DNA from: Chamaecrista fasciculata
Taxonomy: Eukaryota > Streptophyta > Magnoliopsida > Fabales > Fabaceae
Assembly (NCBI GenBank): GCA_003254925.1
Contig: QANZ01013408.1
Location: forward strand, 173,568 to 237,567
Length of the DNA: 64,000 bases
Direction: 5' to 3'
The position numbers and the translations under genes were made by a program. Shown here piece after piece: positions 34,399 to 47,381 of this stretch. The notes below the pieces were generated by a model. It was not told where the DNA came from, made no database searches, and saw only the letters and a list, made by a program, of their open reading frames with translations. How positions within the stretch are numbered: the first letter of the stretch is position 1; every line of letters begins with the position of its first letter.

Positions 34399-37300
34399 TA
34401 TTCAACAAAGTTGGGAATTTCTGAATAATACTCTCTGAATTTTATTAACCAAGGCTTGTCAATATATACAACATAAGGCCCAAACATGAAGCCCAAAACT
34501 TAAGTGGCAACTGACGCAACAAACTAAACAAACTTAACCAATACAACCGAAAACTAAAACTAAGGACTAAACTGAAATAAAAAAGAAAACTAAAAATAAT
34601 TATCTAAATAATTCTACACCCCCTCCTCAAGCTGGAAAGGCTGTGAAACAAGCATTCCAAGCTTGGACATCAACAAAGTGAACCGAGGAGCTGGTAGAGG
34701 TTTCGTAAAAACGTCAGCCACCTGTGAAGCAGAGCATACGAACTGAGGTTGAACAAAACCAACCTTTACTTGGTCCCTTACAAAGTGGCAATCAATATCT
34801 AGATGTTTGGTCCTCTCGTGAAAAACAGGATTTGCCGAGATATGAATGGCAGCCTGATTATCACACCACAAAGAAATTGGATAAGTAATAGAAATTTGGA
34901 AATCCCGAAGGACATAGGAGGTCCATTTCAATTCAGCAACTGTGGAGGCCATGCTTCGATATTCGGCCTCTGCAGAACTCCTGGAAACAGTGGATTGCTT
35001 TTTAGCCTTCCAAGATATAAGAGAGCCTCCTAAAAAGATACAAAAACCTGTAATACTACGACGAGAATCAGGGCAAGTAGCCCAATCAGCATCAGAAAAA
35101 GCTTCCAATTTTAAAATAGAAGTCGTAGCAGGGAAAAACAAACCATGTGAAGAACTTCCCTTTAAGTAACGCAAAGTATACATAGCAGCTGCCCAATGTT
35201 CTTCACAAGGATTGTTGACAAACTGACTAAGCTGTTGTGAAGCAAAAGCTAAATCAGGACGAGTAAAATTTAAATATAGTAACCTCCCAATTAACCTGCG
35301 ATATTGTTCAGGANTCAAGAGGCATACCAACTTGAAAAAGTAGGGCACGAGCAACTTGTATAAGATGCCGATGCTTCCTCTCCACCACAGCATTTTGTTG
35401 TGGTGTATAAGTACAAGTTCTCTGATGTATAATCCCTAAAGACTGAAAAAGTTCTTGGCAAGTAGAGCTAGTAAATTCTGTACCATTATCACTTCGAACA
35501 CATTTTACCTTAGCATGAAATTGAGTATGTACATACAAGAAAAATTTACCCAAAAGCATTGAAACCTGCGCTTTATTATTCATGAGAAAAACCCAAACAA
35601 TTCTAGAAAAATCATCTACTATAGTAAGCATAAACTTTGCACCACCTTTTGTAGGAACACGATAAGGTCCCCAAACATCTATATGAATGAGATCAAAAAC
35701 ACTATCTGCAAAATTATGTCCTACTGGAAAGGGCAAGCGTGTTTGCTTTGATTTATGACATATATCACACACCCTATTTTCTATTTTACAATTCAGAAAA
35801 GGTAGGTGACTCATGACACCATTAGAGGGGTGTCCCAATCGTGCATGCCAGAGGTTAACACCCTTGAATTCTTCCACTTTACATGCTACTACAGACTCAT
35901 TTTTATCAACAATTACAGGTTTGTAAAAATACAGATTATTCACTTTGTAACCCAGAATGTCATTAGTCCTCTGCCCCTGCAATATACAGTGTTTGTCATC
36001 AAAAAACACCTTTAAGCATGTGTCTCCTACTAACTTACCAATGGAAATTAGATTGAACATGAAATCTGGGACATATAAAACATCTTTTAGCACGATTTTT
36101 TCAGTAAGTTTAACATCTCCAACAAACCTAACTAGTTTTATACTTCCATCTGGTATTTGCACTGTTCTCTTGCCTAATTTCTTACGAATATTGGTTAATA
36201 AATCTAAATTTCCAGTTATGTGACTTGAGGCTCCTGAATCTAATATCCATTTATTGTCAATGTAAATAGTAGAAAGCATACCTCCAAAGTCAGCAAAACA
36301 ACTGATGTCAAGGGGTGTATCCTCCTGAGTCACCTTTTCTTTCATGCATTTCTGAAACTCCTTTTGAATAAAGTTTGTAAGATATCCTGTATCCATCATA
36401 GACACCTTCTCTGCATTATTGATGGATGAACCCTCTTGCTGCACAGCATGCGCCATTTCCTTTTTATCCCTGTTATTCTGAAGTTCCTTAAACCAGTCTG
36501 GGTACCCAAATTTTTTGAAACACACATCAGCCGTGTGTCCGTTCTTGTTACAATATGTACAGAATTTTTCCATCTTGTCTTTCTTTCGTGTAAAATTCCT
36601 ATTGCTTCCACCTGCACTTTTATTACTATCTAAAGATTTGACAGCCAAAGCACTTGTTTCAACAAAAGAATTATTGCTAATAGTCACATCCTTCTATTTC
36701 TCTAGTCTAGAAATCATTGAATAGACTTTATTAAGGGATGGGAGAGGGTCCATTATGAGTATGTTATCTACCACACTGTCATAACTTTCATTCAGACCCA
36801 TCAAGAATTGCATTACCTTGTTTGAAGAGTGAATTTCATCACTTTTACCTCTGGCATCACAGGTGCAGAGTGGTTTGGGCTCAAGGCAATTCAATTCTTC
36901 CAAATTTTCTTTAATTTCGTTGAGTATACTCCAAGAGAATCATTCCCCTGAGTAATTGTTTGCATCTTCTTCTTTAACTGGAAGATTCTTGGCCGATCTG
37001 TCTCTCCAAATTTTTCTTCCAGCTCAATCCATAAATCCCGAGCAGTCTCAGCGTACATATAAGCCTCTGAAAGATCCTTCACCATTGCGTTGAGAATCCA
37101 TGAGATTACCATTGAATCCACGAACCCCCATTGCTGAAATTGGTCGCTGTTCTCGTCTTCAGGTTTCTTGCAGGACCCATCGACAAAACCGACCTTGTTC
37201 TTTGCCTTTAGCGCTATCAACATTGATCGACGCCACAGCAAATAGTTGCTCAGCGTGAGTTGGCTCGAAACCAGCTGCATCCCTGGGTTGTCCGACGGGT

Positions 37301-39746
37301 GTATGTAGAATGGGTCCTTTCTGTAGTGCTCTGTTCCGTCATTCTTCGCGCCTCCAGATCGCAAAATTCCTGTGTTCGAAGTCGCACTATCTTGCTCTGC
37401 CATGGCTGCTCCTTCGTCGCAGATCTTGAGAGTAAATGGAGGAAGAAAGAAAAAGCTCACCAGGACCGACCTAGTGCTCTGATACCATATTCAACAAAGT
37501 TGGGAATTTCTGAATAATACTCTCTGAATTTTNNNNNNNNNNNNNNNNNNNNNNNNNNNNNNNNNNNNNNNNNNNNNNNNNNNNNNNNNNNNNNNNNNNN
37601 NNNNNNNNNNNNNNNNNNNNNNNNNNNNNNNNNNNNNNNNNNNNNNNNNNNNNNNNNNNNNNNNNNNNNNNNNNNNNNNNNNNNNNNNNNNNNNNNNNNN
37701 NNNNNNNNNNNNNNNNNNNNNNNNNNNNNNNNNNNNNNNNNNNNNNNNNNNNNNNNNNNNNNNNNNNNNNNNNNNNNNNNNNNNNNNNNNNNNNNNNNNN
37801 NNNNNNNNNNNNNNNNNNNNNNNNNNNNNNNNNNNNNNNNNNNNNNNNNNNNNNNNNNNNNNNNNNNNNNNNNNNNNNNNNNNNNNNNNNNNNNNNNNNN
37901 NNNNNNNNNNNNNNNNNNNNNNNNNNNNNNNNNNNNNNNNNNNNNNNNNNNNNNNNNNNNNNNNNNNNNNNNNNNNNNNNNNNNNNNNNNNNNNNNNNNN
38001 NNNNNNNNNNNNNNNNNNNNNNNNNNNNNNNNNNNNNNNNNNNNNNNNNNNNNNNNNNNNNNNNNNNNNNNNNNNNNNNNNNNNNNNNNNNNNNNNNNNN
38101 NNNNNNNNNNNNNNNNNNNNNNNNNNNNNNNNNNNNNNNNNNNNNNNNNNNNNNNNNNNNNNNNNNNNNNNNNNNNNNNNNNNNNNNNNNNNNNNNNNNN
38201 NNNNNNNNNNNNNNNNNNNNNNCGAATATTGGTTAATAAATCTAAATTTCCAGTTATGTGACTTGAGGCTCCTGAATCTAATATCCATTTATTGTCAATG
38301 TAAATAGTAGAAAGCATACCTCCAAAGTCAGCAAAACAACTGATGTCAAGGGGTGTATCCTCCTGAGTCACCTTTTCTTTCATGCATTTCTGAAACTCCT
38401 TTTGAATAAAGTTTGTAAGATATCCTGTATCCATCACAGACACCTTCTCTGCATTATTGATGGATGAACCCTCTTGCTGCACAGCATGCGCCATTTCCTT
38501 TTTATCCCTGTTATTCTGAAGTTCCTTAAACCAGTCTGGGTACCCAAATTTTTTGAAACACACATCAGCCGTGTGTCCGTTCTTGTTACAATATGTACAG
38601 AATTTTTCCATCTTGTCTTTCTTTCGTGTAAAATTCTTATTGCTTCCACCTGCACTTTTATTACTATCTAAAGATTTGACAGCCAAAGCACTTGTTTCAA
38701 CAAAAGAATTATTGCTAATAGTCACATCCTTCTGTTTCTCTAGTCTAGAAATCATTGAATAGACTTTATTAAGGGATGGGAGAGGGTCCATTATGAGTAT
38801 GTTATCTACCACACTGTCATAACTTTCATTCAGACCCATCAAGAATTGCATTACCTTGTTTGAAGAGTGAATTTCATCACTTTTACCTCTGGCATCACAG
38901 GTGCAGAGTGGTTTGGGCTCAAGGCAATTCAATTCTTCCCAAATTTTCTTTAATTTCGTTGAGTATACTCCAAGAGAATCATTCCCCTGAGTAATTGCTT
39001 GCATCTTCTTCTTTAACTGGAAGATTCTTGGCCGATCTGTCTCTCCAAATTTTTCTTCCAGCTCAATCCATAAATCCCGAGCAGTCTCAGCGTACATATA
39101 AGCCTCTGAAAGATCCTTCACCATTGCGTTGAGAATCCATGAGATTACCATTGAATCCACGAACCCCCATTGCTGAAATTGGTCGCTGTTCTCGTCTTCA
39201 GGTTTCTTGCAGGACCCATCGACAAAACCGACCTTGTTCTTTGCCTTTAGCGCTATCAACATTGATCGACGCCACAACAAATAGTTGCTCAGCGTGAGTT
39301 GGCTCGAAACCAGCTGCATCCCTGGGTTGTCCGACGGGTGTATGTAGAATGGGTCCTTTCTGTAGTGCTCTGTTCCGTCATTCTTCGCGCCTCCAGATCG
39401 CGAAATTCCTGTGTTCGAAGTCGCACTATCTTGCTCTGCCATGGCTGCTCCTTCGTCGCAGATCTTGAGAGTAAATGGAGGAAGAAAGAAAAAGCTCACC
39501 AGGACCGACCTAGTGCTCTGATACCATATTCAACAAAGTTGGGAATTTCTGAATAATACTCTCTGAATTTTATTAACCAAGGCTTGTCAATATATACAAC
39601 ATAAGGCCCAAACATGAAGCCCAAAACTTAAGTGGCAACTGACGCAACAAACTAAACAAACTTAACCAATACAACCGAAAACTAAAACTAAGGACTAAAC
39701 TGAAATAAAAAAGAAAACTAAAAATAATTATCTAAATAATTCTACA
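34399..39746 (-). mobile_element. Copia LTR retrotransposon, recent, with an extra internal LTR and an assembly gap (broken)
   Basis: LTRs of 220 bp lie at 34399-34618 and 39527-39746 and read the same by eye; AATAT flanks both sides (34394-34398, 39747-39751). On the minus strand the order is LTR, primer site TGGTATCAGAGC (39515-39526), gag (YRKDPFYIHPSDNPG; zinc knuckle CTYCNKNGHTADVC), protease (DSGASSHI), GAG-pre-integrase (LWHARLGHPS), integrase (IHIDVWGPY, RSDNGTEF), RNase H and a purine tract (GAGGAGGGGG). A third LTR start with its own primer site and gag lies near 37460-37532 beside 690 Ns, so the locus reads LTR-internal-LTR-internal-LTR. Not all pol parts are represented; it has a few breaks. 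The short LTRs and gag suggest an Ale/Retrofit-like lineage. The insertion is young. Confidence 0.9.
37533..38222. other. Assembly gap (690 N)
   Basis: The run of N falls inside the Copia locus, just after the start of the middle LTR. Its true content and length are unknown. Confidence 1.
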
Positions 39747-39856
39747 AATATATAGAAATAATCATACAGATTAAAAAAATTTACTATCTATAAATTAACA
39801 CTATATATTATATTCTTTTTCTAGTAATGTTTATTTCTTCTATTAATTATCAGAAG

Positions 39857-42800
39857 ATGGGTTCCTCAACCAATTTCCAACTTCCTATTATAGACTTGTC
39901 TGATGATGAGAACTTGCAGCCAGGTACAGAAAAATGGCTTTCAACATGCCAAATGGTCAAGAATGCCCTAGAAAGCTATAGTTGTTTTTATGTAATGAGC
40001 AATAAGATTCCTTTGCAGCTTCAAAACTTAATATTTACTCTAATGAAACATGTGTTTGATCTTCCATTGGAAACAAAAAAGCAATGTTCTAGTGAATATG
40101 GTAACTATGGTTATCTTGAATCAAGTCCTAAACGCCCTTTATATGAATCATGGGTAATAGATCACCCATCAATTAAGGAAGCATGGGAAAAGTTCACTAA
40201 ACTCATGTGGCCAGATGGATATGATCACTTCTGGTAATTAATCTTTCAAATTTACTCTTATGTTTGTATGTTTTCCTATTTAATTTTCTCATTTAATTAT
40301 ACTTATTCTTTGTAAATTTTAGGTTTAATTTGATTATTAATTAATTCATTGGTTCTTGGAATTTACATGAATTTTAATTAAGTCCATATAGTTTTAATTT
40401 TTGTAATTGAGTTCCTATATATACTTTTATTTTTATTTTCATAAAAAAACTTATCGTTAAATAATTAATAACTAAATATTATAAATTTTTTTTAATTTTT
40501 TCTTTGGGAGATGAAATTATAAGATTTATTCCCTCAAAATTACAATCAACTTGATTATTTTATAATATATTAATTCAAATTTCACGATTAATGTAATTTT
40601 TCAACATTAATCGTAAAGTATATATTAATTAAGTTTTAGTTAGTATCTTTAACAAAAGGATTGCATTAAGGACTAAATCTCTTAATTTTATCTTTCAAGG
40701 ACTAAATTGAGAAACTTACCATCTTTTAGGGATTAAATAATAATTTACTCATTTTTTTAGAAAAAATCCGAATCTTCTTCAAATTAGGATCGGATGTATT
40801 GTATATTCTTATTGTTAAATAATTGTACTTTTTGCATTAACTTTAATTTGGAGAAGGTGCACTTTCTTTTAAAAAATAATAAGAAGAAAATTTTGTTATT
40901 AGACTGCTTATTATGACTTAAATAAATCTAATTATTTTTCGCTTGCTATGTTTGCTATTAAAAGAACAAAAATGAAGATTAAAACTACAGGGACTAGATT
41001 GAAGATTAATATAAATTATAGGGATTAAACTATGAATTATATACACTAATTTTATTTTGATAATTGGTGTAGTGAGACTTTCAATCTGTACGGAAAGTTG
41101 ATAGTGGAATTGCATCAAACAGTTATAAGAATGGTGTTTGATTGTTATGGTGTGGACAAAAGGCAATGTGATAATTTGGACGAGCTTGATCAAATCAATT
41201 TTAATATGAGAAGCATAGAATACAGTGTGGCAAAAAAGAAGACTAGTGATGAGAGTAGTAATATAGGATTGGAAACTCATTCAGACCCTAGCTTCACAAC
41301 CATATTGCAACAGAACAATGAAGATGGCTTGCAAGTTCAATGGAAAAATGGAGAATGGCTTGAAATTGACTCCTCACCTCACATGCTCCTTTTCATGGCA
41401 GGTGATATAATGCAGGTAGGTTTACTTTAATTTTCACATCTTAGAATATATATATATATAGTTTTGAAAGCGTTGTGAACTATTGAAAATTGGTTAAAAT
41501 GCTGAAATTTTCCTCAATTTTAGTCATTGTGCAAAATTCTTTTAAAAGGTGAAAAGTAACAAAAGACCCACTAAACTTTTAAATTTGTGTAAATAACTCC
41601 TCCAGTTAAAGTTTTTTTTTTATTTAAAAATCAATTTTTCATTTTGTCTTATTTGTTGATATACTAGAATTGCTCATAATAATTTAAGATTGTGGCCAAT
41701 TTGACGTTGAAGGTTCATTAATTATATTCCTATCCTTGTCCCTTTCCTCACTTCATATTCCAAAAGTTTTATGTTAATTTTGGCACTTAGAGATCGACTA
41801 AATATTATTCTTAATTTTATGTTTTTCTTCTATCAATAAAGTTTTTTTTCATGGCCCTATTCAATCTTCAGATATTAGGTTTCGAAAAATATAATTATTT
41901 ATTATTTCTGTCGAAATATGTTAATCTACTCTAACAACTTTAAACCCTTCTTCATGACTTTAAGGAGACGTTTGGGAATATTGTACTTCCGGAATGCCTT
42001 AATCTCATGAAATTGCCCAAATTTAGTCCCACTCTAGGTGGTGGAATCAGTCTAATCCCATGACATGAGATTATTTTTGCCCATCCAAAATGAATTTATT
42101 ATTCCTAATTAATTTTTTCAGTTATGTTTTGATTGATTCCTTTTTAGACAATTTTATTATGTTGAGAATTATGGACATTGTGTTATGAAATAGTATTTAC
42201 CTCATGAATCTATTAATGTTATTTAAAAATTTTAATTATGCTATAATTATTTTTTTATGATATAGTATTTTTCTCATGAATTGTTTTGAAGAATTTCTAT
42301 ATTTGATAAACTATTAGTTGAGAATAAAAAGTCAATTGCATATTTGTAAGAGTATTAAACATTCCCAATAATATCAAAGATGAACCAAATATAAGATTAT
42401 AACATTCCTGGGAATATTGCAAAATAATCTTACGATTATTTTAACTCATCCAAACATAAAAAATAAAAGAGGAGAATTTTTGCACTATATTGTATTGATC
42501 TTGTTCCTCTATGTTCCCTAATATATCATAAGGAAAAAGTTTACAAATATGCATATTTTTCCTATTTAAACATGTCATGTTAGAAGACATTTTTGGATAA
42601 AGTATATGTATTATTGTATATTTTAGGTTTGGAGTAATGACAGAATAAAGGCTTGTAAACATCGAGTCATCATCAAGGGCAAGAAGGATAGATACTCTTT
42701 GACATTATTTTCCATCATCAATCATATGGATCAACCTCAAGAAGAGTTTGTTGATGAAGAACATCCAATACAATATAAATCATTTCACTATCATGAATTC

Positions 42801-42884
42801 GCTCGTTTTCATGCAACTTCAAAAGCTAAGTATGGCGTCAAAGCATACTGTGGAATTGACTACGTTGACGATGTTAGTGCATGA
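39857..42884 (+). CDS. 2-oxoglutarate/Fe(II)-dependent dioxygenase, AOP-like (copy 1), 3 exons
   Basis: Soluble non-haem iron oxygenase of the plant DOXC class, using 2-oxoglutarate and O2; the substrate is unknown. Exons 39857-40233, 41073-41415 and 42627-42884 (GT-AG) give 325 aa. The N-terminal DIOX_N part (residues 1-125) is followed by the 2OG-FeII_Oxy core: iron ligands His195 and Asp197 (HSD) and His252 (KHRV), and the 2OG-binding Arg262-x-Ser264. The C-terminal EELVDEEHP-type signature (EEFVDEEHPIQYK) is that of AOP relatives. The start at 39857 matches the paralogue; an in-frame ATG at 39827 would add ten residues. Introns are 839 and 1211 bp, against 114 and 396 bp in copy 2. The first intron holds GGGACTA-type repeats, the second a MITE-like block. 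Confidence 0.9.
41960..42460. mobile_element. Possible MITE in intron 2 of dioxygenase 1
   Basis: The block starts GAGACGTTTGGGAATATTG and ends with CTCATCCAAACAT, giving short inverted GTTTGG/CCAAAC ends with further partial mirror words (TCCCAATAATAT, CCTGGGAATATTGC). It accounts for most of the extra length of this intron compared with the paralogue. No clean target duplication was seen. Confidence 0.4.
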
Positions 42885-43320
42885 AAATTTTATTGAGTTT
42901 CCATGCATTATATTTCTCATGCATGTCATGTAGAGTCATATATATTCCTATGAAGAATAATAAAGGATTTTCATAATCATTGTTGTCTTGTACTAAGGTG
43001 TATTGGGATTTGTCTTACATCAAAAGTTAATAAGAATCCTTGTAGGAATGTTGCTATGTATGTTTGCGCTTTAGCCCTCTTCTTTGTCTTTTTTATTCTC
43101 AGAAATAAAGTTAATAAAAGTTTATTACTTTTGTGTGATTATATCTTACGGAGGATATTAGGAAAAGGTTGATATATAAGTCTCCATATATATTTTTCTT
43201 AAGGATTTTTTAATCATCTATTTATTATCCTCTCTGTTATGATTAATTGTACAAAATAATATATTTTATATTATTTTTTTAATTAAGTTTAGTCATATAA
43301 AATAATTTTTTCACAAGTTT
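42885..43320. other. 3' flank of dioxygenase 1
   Basis: Probably holds the 3' UTR (AATAATAAAGG near 42955 could serve as a polyadenylation signal). Otherwise AT-rich with nothing recognised. Confidence 0.4.
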
Positions 43321-43812
43321 TTAGCAATAATTTTGCAAACTACTATTATTGTCTGTAGCGGCAGTTTCACAAATTGTCGCTATTGTCTTGAAAGCATTTT
43401 ACAAAACCTTGATATTTTCTTTAGCAATGATTTCACAAACCATCGCTATTATCTCTAGCGGTTGTTTTGCAAATTGTTGCTATTGTCATTTGCAACGGCT
43501 TTGCAAATCGTCACTATTTTCTCTAGCGATAGTTTCGCAAATTACTGCTATTGTATTTAGTAGTGGTTTACACAATCGTCGTGCAAGACGCCACTATTGT
43601 CATTAGCAACAATTTCACAAGATGTCTCTATTGGCACTAACGATGGATTCGCAAATTATTGCTGTTATTGTTTTCAATGGCTTGTAAAACTGTTGCTATT
43701 GTTTTTAACAACAGCTTCATAAACTATTGCTTTTGTTTCTAGCAATGGTTTCACAAAACAATCGTTAATGTTTTTTAATTAGCAGTGGTTTTGCAAACTA
43801 CGATTATTATGA
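43321..43812. repeat. Degenerate tandem array, ~40-bp unit (TAGCGGTTTCGCAAATTGTCG-like)
   Basis: About twelve diverged copies of a unit approximating TTTCGCAAATTGTCGCTATT plus GTCTCTAGCGG run in the same direction. Examples: TTTCACAAATTGTCGCTATT near 43364 and TTTTGCAAATTGTTGCTATT near 43465. Arrays of this style are known as sub-terminal repeats of CACTA-type elements, but no CACTA terminus was found here, so the identity is open. Confidence 0.6.
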
Positions 43813-44456
43813 TTAGAAGAAGGAGAAGTTGAATTAGGGATTTTGATTATTATTGGGGGGAAATGAAAATAAAGGTCATAAACTTATAATTTTATTTTAG
43901 TTTTGCAGGTTTTAAAGACCTTTTTAATAAAGATAATAAACGTTCTAGACTATTTTGAAATGAATCAGGGACCTAAATGAAAAAAAACAATCTTGAAAGA
44001 AGGGGTAAAATTGATAACAACACTGAGATTCTTTAATTTCTAGACGAAAATATACTATTGGGACCCTTTCTGCTAACTAAGTAAAGCTTAAGACCAATTT
44101 TTACACTTTTTGAACCACGAGAACCTAATCTCTTATTATCCTAAACTACAGGGACCTTCCTTGTAATTTATCTTTATTTTAATGAATCCTGGTCCTGATC
44201 ATAAATCTTGGTCCTAATCATAAATTCTGGTCCTAATCATAAATTTATATAATAAAATTCCAATATAGTCATTCATTGTACAAATATAATAAAAAAAACT
44301 AATTTTTAACAAATGGACTAATAATGTAAATATAAAACTAAACACATATATTATGTTAATAATAAGTGAAAAAAATTACTTTATCTAATTAAAAATAATA
44401 AATTTAACATTTGAAAACTAAAAACTTTTATTATAATAATTATGGAAAATATGATA
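43813..44456. other. AT-rich spacer with short repeats
   Basis: No gene seen. A trimer of CTGGTCCTAATCATAAAT-like words lies at 44188-44248. ATAAAATTCCAATATA.TCATTCA starting near 44251 is repeated in the same direction near 51164. Confidence 0.4.
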
Positions 44457-44565
44457 ATGGCTAAAGTGCACTTTTGGTCTCATAACTTTGGCAAAGATCT
44501 CAAATTGGTCCCATAACTTTTTTTGTTGCAATTTTGGTCTCATAACTTCGGCAAAGGTCTTTATT
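44457..44565. repeat. Single arm of a GGTCCCATAACTTT module repeat
   Basis: GGCTAAAGTGCACTTTTGG starts a two-module arm (TTGGTCCCATAACTTT) like those of the fold-back MITE at 48172-48601. The opposite arm is not adjacent. Related single arms in opposite orientation lie at about 57063-57152 and 58300-58412. Confidence 0.55.
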
Positions 44566-44844
44566 TTTTTAATTATTTTTTTAGAAAACTACATTTTATA
44601 ATTAATAATACTTAAAAAAAATTTAAATAAACAAATTTTTTTATGTTTTAATTAAAAGATAGAACTCGCAGCGGTTCAAACCGCTCAAATAACAAAATAA
44701 TTAAAACAATAAGATAGAAATAATTTAAAACTTGTGTCAGCCTCGGCTCAAAAACACGTGTTAGCAAAAGTAAAAAATTAAAAAATAAAAAATAAAAAGC
44801 CCCCTCTGTCGCACGATTGACACAACTCTAACTTTTGTCAGTCT

Positions 44845-45439
44845 TAGGGATGGCAATTTCTTAGGATGGTTAGGGTATATGTTCGTATCCGTCCGAAAAA
44901 CTATCTGGTATCCGTTGGATACTAGATATCAGATAGGGTACGGGTAGTAAAAATTAAATATATTTCGGATATTGGGCGGATACGGATATTGCCCTCGGAT
45001 ACCCTATATCCTTTCGAAGTGAACGGATAGTTAGGGTACCCGGTATCTGATACCCTATTACCTATTTAATTTTTATATTTTATATATAATTATTTAAATT
45101 TAATTAATTATATTTAGAAATATTTTTTATAAAATCTTTGTTTAGTTACTTTATATTTAATTTTTTATTTTAAAAAATAAATTTAAAATATAAATAAATA
45201 ATAATTTCATTTATTAACATTAGTTGGTGGATAATGGATATCGGGTACTTGGTATATCCAATTTATGAAATAAGATATCCTATTCTATATCCACATTTTT
45301 TCGGATATTTCGGGGACCCGTTGGATACTGGATATTGGATAGGGTGCGGATACGGATAGGGTACGGGTATTGGATAAGATGAACTGATGTGGATAGGATA
45401 GTGACAAAACCACCGGTACCCTACCCGTTGCCATCCCTA
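44845..45439. mobile_element. hAT-type MITE, 595 bp, TAGGGATGGCAA ends
   Basis: The ends TAGGGATGGCAA (44845) and TTGCCATCCCTA (to 45439) are perfect 12-bp inverted repeats. Flanks GTCAGTCT (44837-44844) and ATCAGTCT (45440-45447) form an 8-bp target duplication with one mismatch. Sub-terminal GGATACGG/GGATATTGG words repeat many times. There is no ORF. It sits inside one arm of a Mutator-like repeat related to 25626-26577. Confidence 0.82.
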
Positions 45440-45447
45440 ATCAGTCT

Positions 45448-47381
45448 TGACTAAAAAACGCGTCCTTGTGGCACATTTTTTAGTCTTTAATTTTTTTTAT
45501 TTACATATTAGATGCCATGTGGCACCTGATAATTGGTTGGACTCAGATAAAAAACACGTTACTGTAGCGGGTGTCCCATCCGTGCCAATATTTTTTTTTG
45601 GGTATATTGTGTCAATTAAAATATCTTTTATATTATTATAATTAAAAAACGACATTCTAACCTTTTTTTTTCCTTTAAACGACATTCTTACATTATGAAA
45701 TTGAATTCACTTATATAAAGTATTAAACATTTCTTTCTTTTATATATTAGTCTTATCAGTATTTGTATCTATTTATTTTATTTATTTTTAAACTCTATTT
45801 TTTTTTTGTCAATAGTTTCTAAACTCTATTTGATATTTAAAATATTAGATATATTCACAATATCATAAATATTTGGAAATGATAATAATATAAGATAAGA
45901 TATTTTAATTTTAAAATCAGATATATTTAATGTCTAATATCTAATATTTGTTACTTTAAAATTATTTATTACTCATAGAAATTAAAATTATCTGAATGTG
46001 ACGAATTTAAAATTATTTATTACTCATAGAAATTATTTCTATACTCAGTTAACATTATCATCAAAAACCAGATCAAATTATATTTCAAAAGTATAAAAAT
46101 ATCAAACTAAAAATAAAAAATTATGAAAGACATATATTTTATACTTTTGGAGTACATTTCAATTTTATTTATTGACAATTTCAACTAAACATAAAATAAA
46201 AAAAATCCCTCATGTTATACTTTATCACATAATCGAACAAAATTAAACCCAATAAATAGATAGTTTCAAAAACAGTTTATCTTGTAACAATTTTAAATGT
46301 AAAACATGAAATAAAATAATACAACAATTTATATATTATATATTAAAAAAAACAAATTGGCACTTACTTCTACTAGTAATTTTATTTTGTTTTACAAGAG
46401 AGCTGGCATGTATTTTTTTTTTTCTTTGAAAGTTTAAACATTTTCTTCTCTTCTTCTTTTTTTCGGTCTTCTAATTAATTGGGCTTCTTCGCAATTTTGT
46501 TCCTCTATATTTTCAATTTTCGGCCTTTTAATTATATATTTATTGGTCTTTTTCTTTTTGGGTTCAATTAGGCTTTAATTAGGGTATCTTATTATTTATT
46601 GATATTTTGGGTTTTTTTGTTTTATTTTTAAAAAAATAAGTAATTTTTTTTTCCTTTTTTCAGTTTTCTTTACTATTGTATTTTATTAAATTTCACAATT
46701 GTATTGACTATAATTATTAGGTCGAATGCTTAAACTGGTCTTAAATATACGTCCTTAAATTTATTTTGGTCCTAAATGTTTCATAAAGGTTCATAACGAT
46801 TTGCCATTTAGTTTTATTTTGGTCACAAGTTACTGAATATGGTCACATCTCTCATGTTTCAAGTTCAAATGTGATGAGTCAAGAGTTATGTGTTGTTTTT
46901 TATATGTGCATTGTTCATTCAATTGGGACCCTAAGCAAACGAGACCAAATAGTTTATCAAAATTGAGTTGTTCATTTCATGGTAAACCAAACAAAGTTGG
47001 TAATATACTAATATTTCTTTCATTTCAAGTCTAAATGTGATGAATTCGGAGTTATGAATTATTCTTATTGAGTCATTTTTTCTTTCCAATTGAGACTGTT
47101 ACCAAATAAGATCAAATTGAACTTAAAAATATATTTGGGAACATTGAGTCGAATTTAAGACCTTGTGAATGTATATACCTTTAATTATAAGGACACTCTT
47201 ATAATCAAGTGCATTTAATCGAAACGAAAACATAAAGATCAAATAAAAAAAATCATTTTTATCATGCAATAGACATTTCAATTATGAGAATTATTTAAAA
47301 GAAAACAAAAAACATTGTTATTTTATTAATTTGAGAAAGGGGTATATAATACGATGCATTACAATCAAATACAAATACTGA
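45448..47381. other. MULE-related arm (to ~45651) and AT-rich spacer
   Basis: 45450-45651 matches, in inverted orientation, 50323-50520 (shared GATAATTGGTTGGACTCAGA and GCCA.GTGGCACCT words) and resembles the TIRs at 25626-26577. Beyond it no gene is seen. Degenerate GGTCCTAAATG-type words occur at 46730-46800. Confidence 0.45.
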
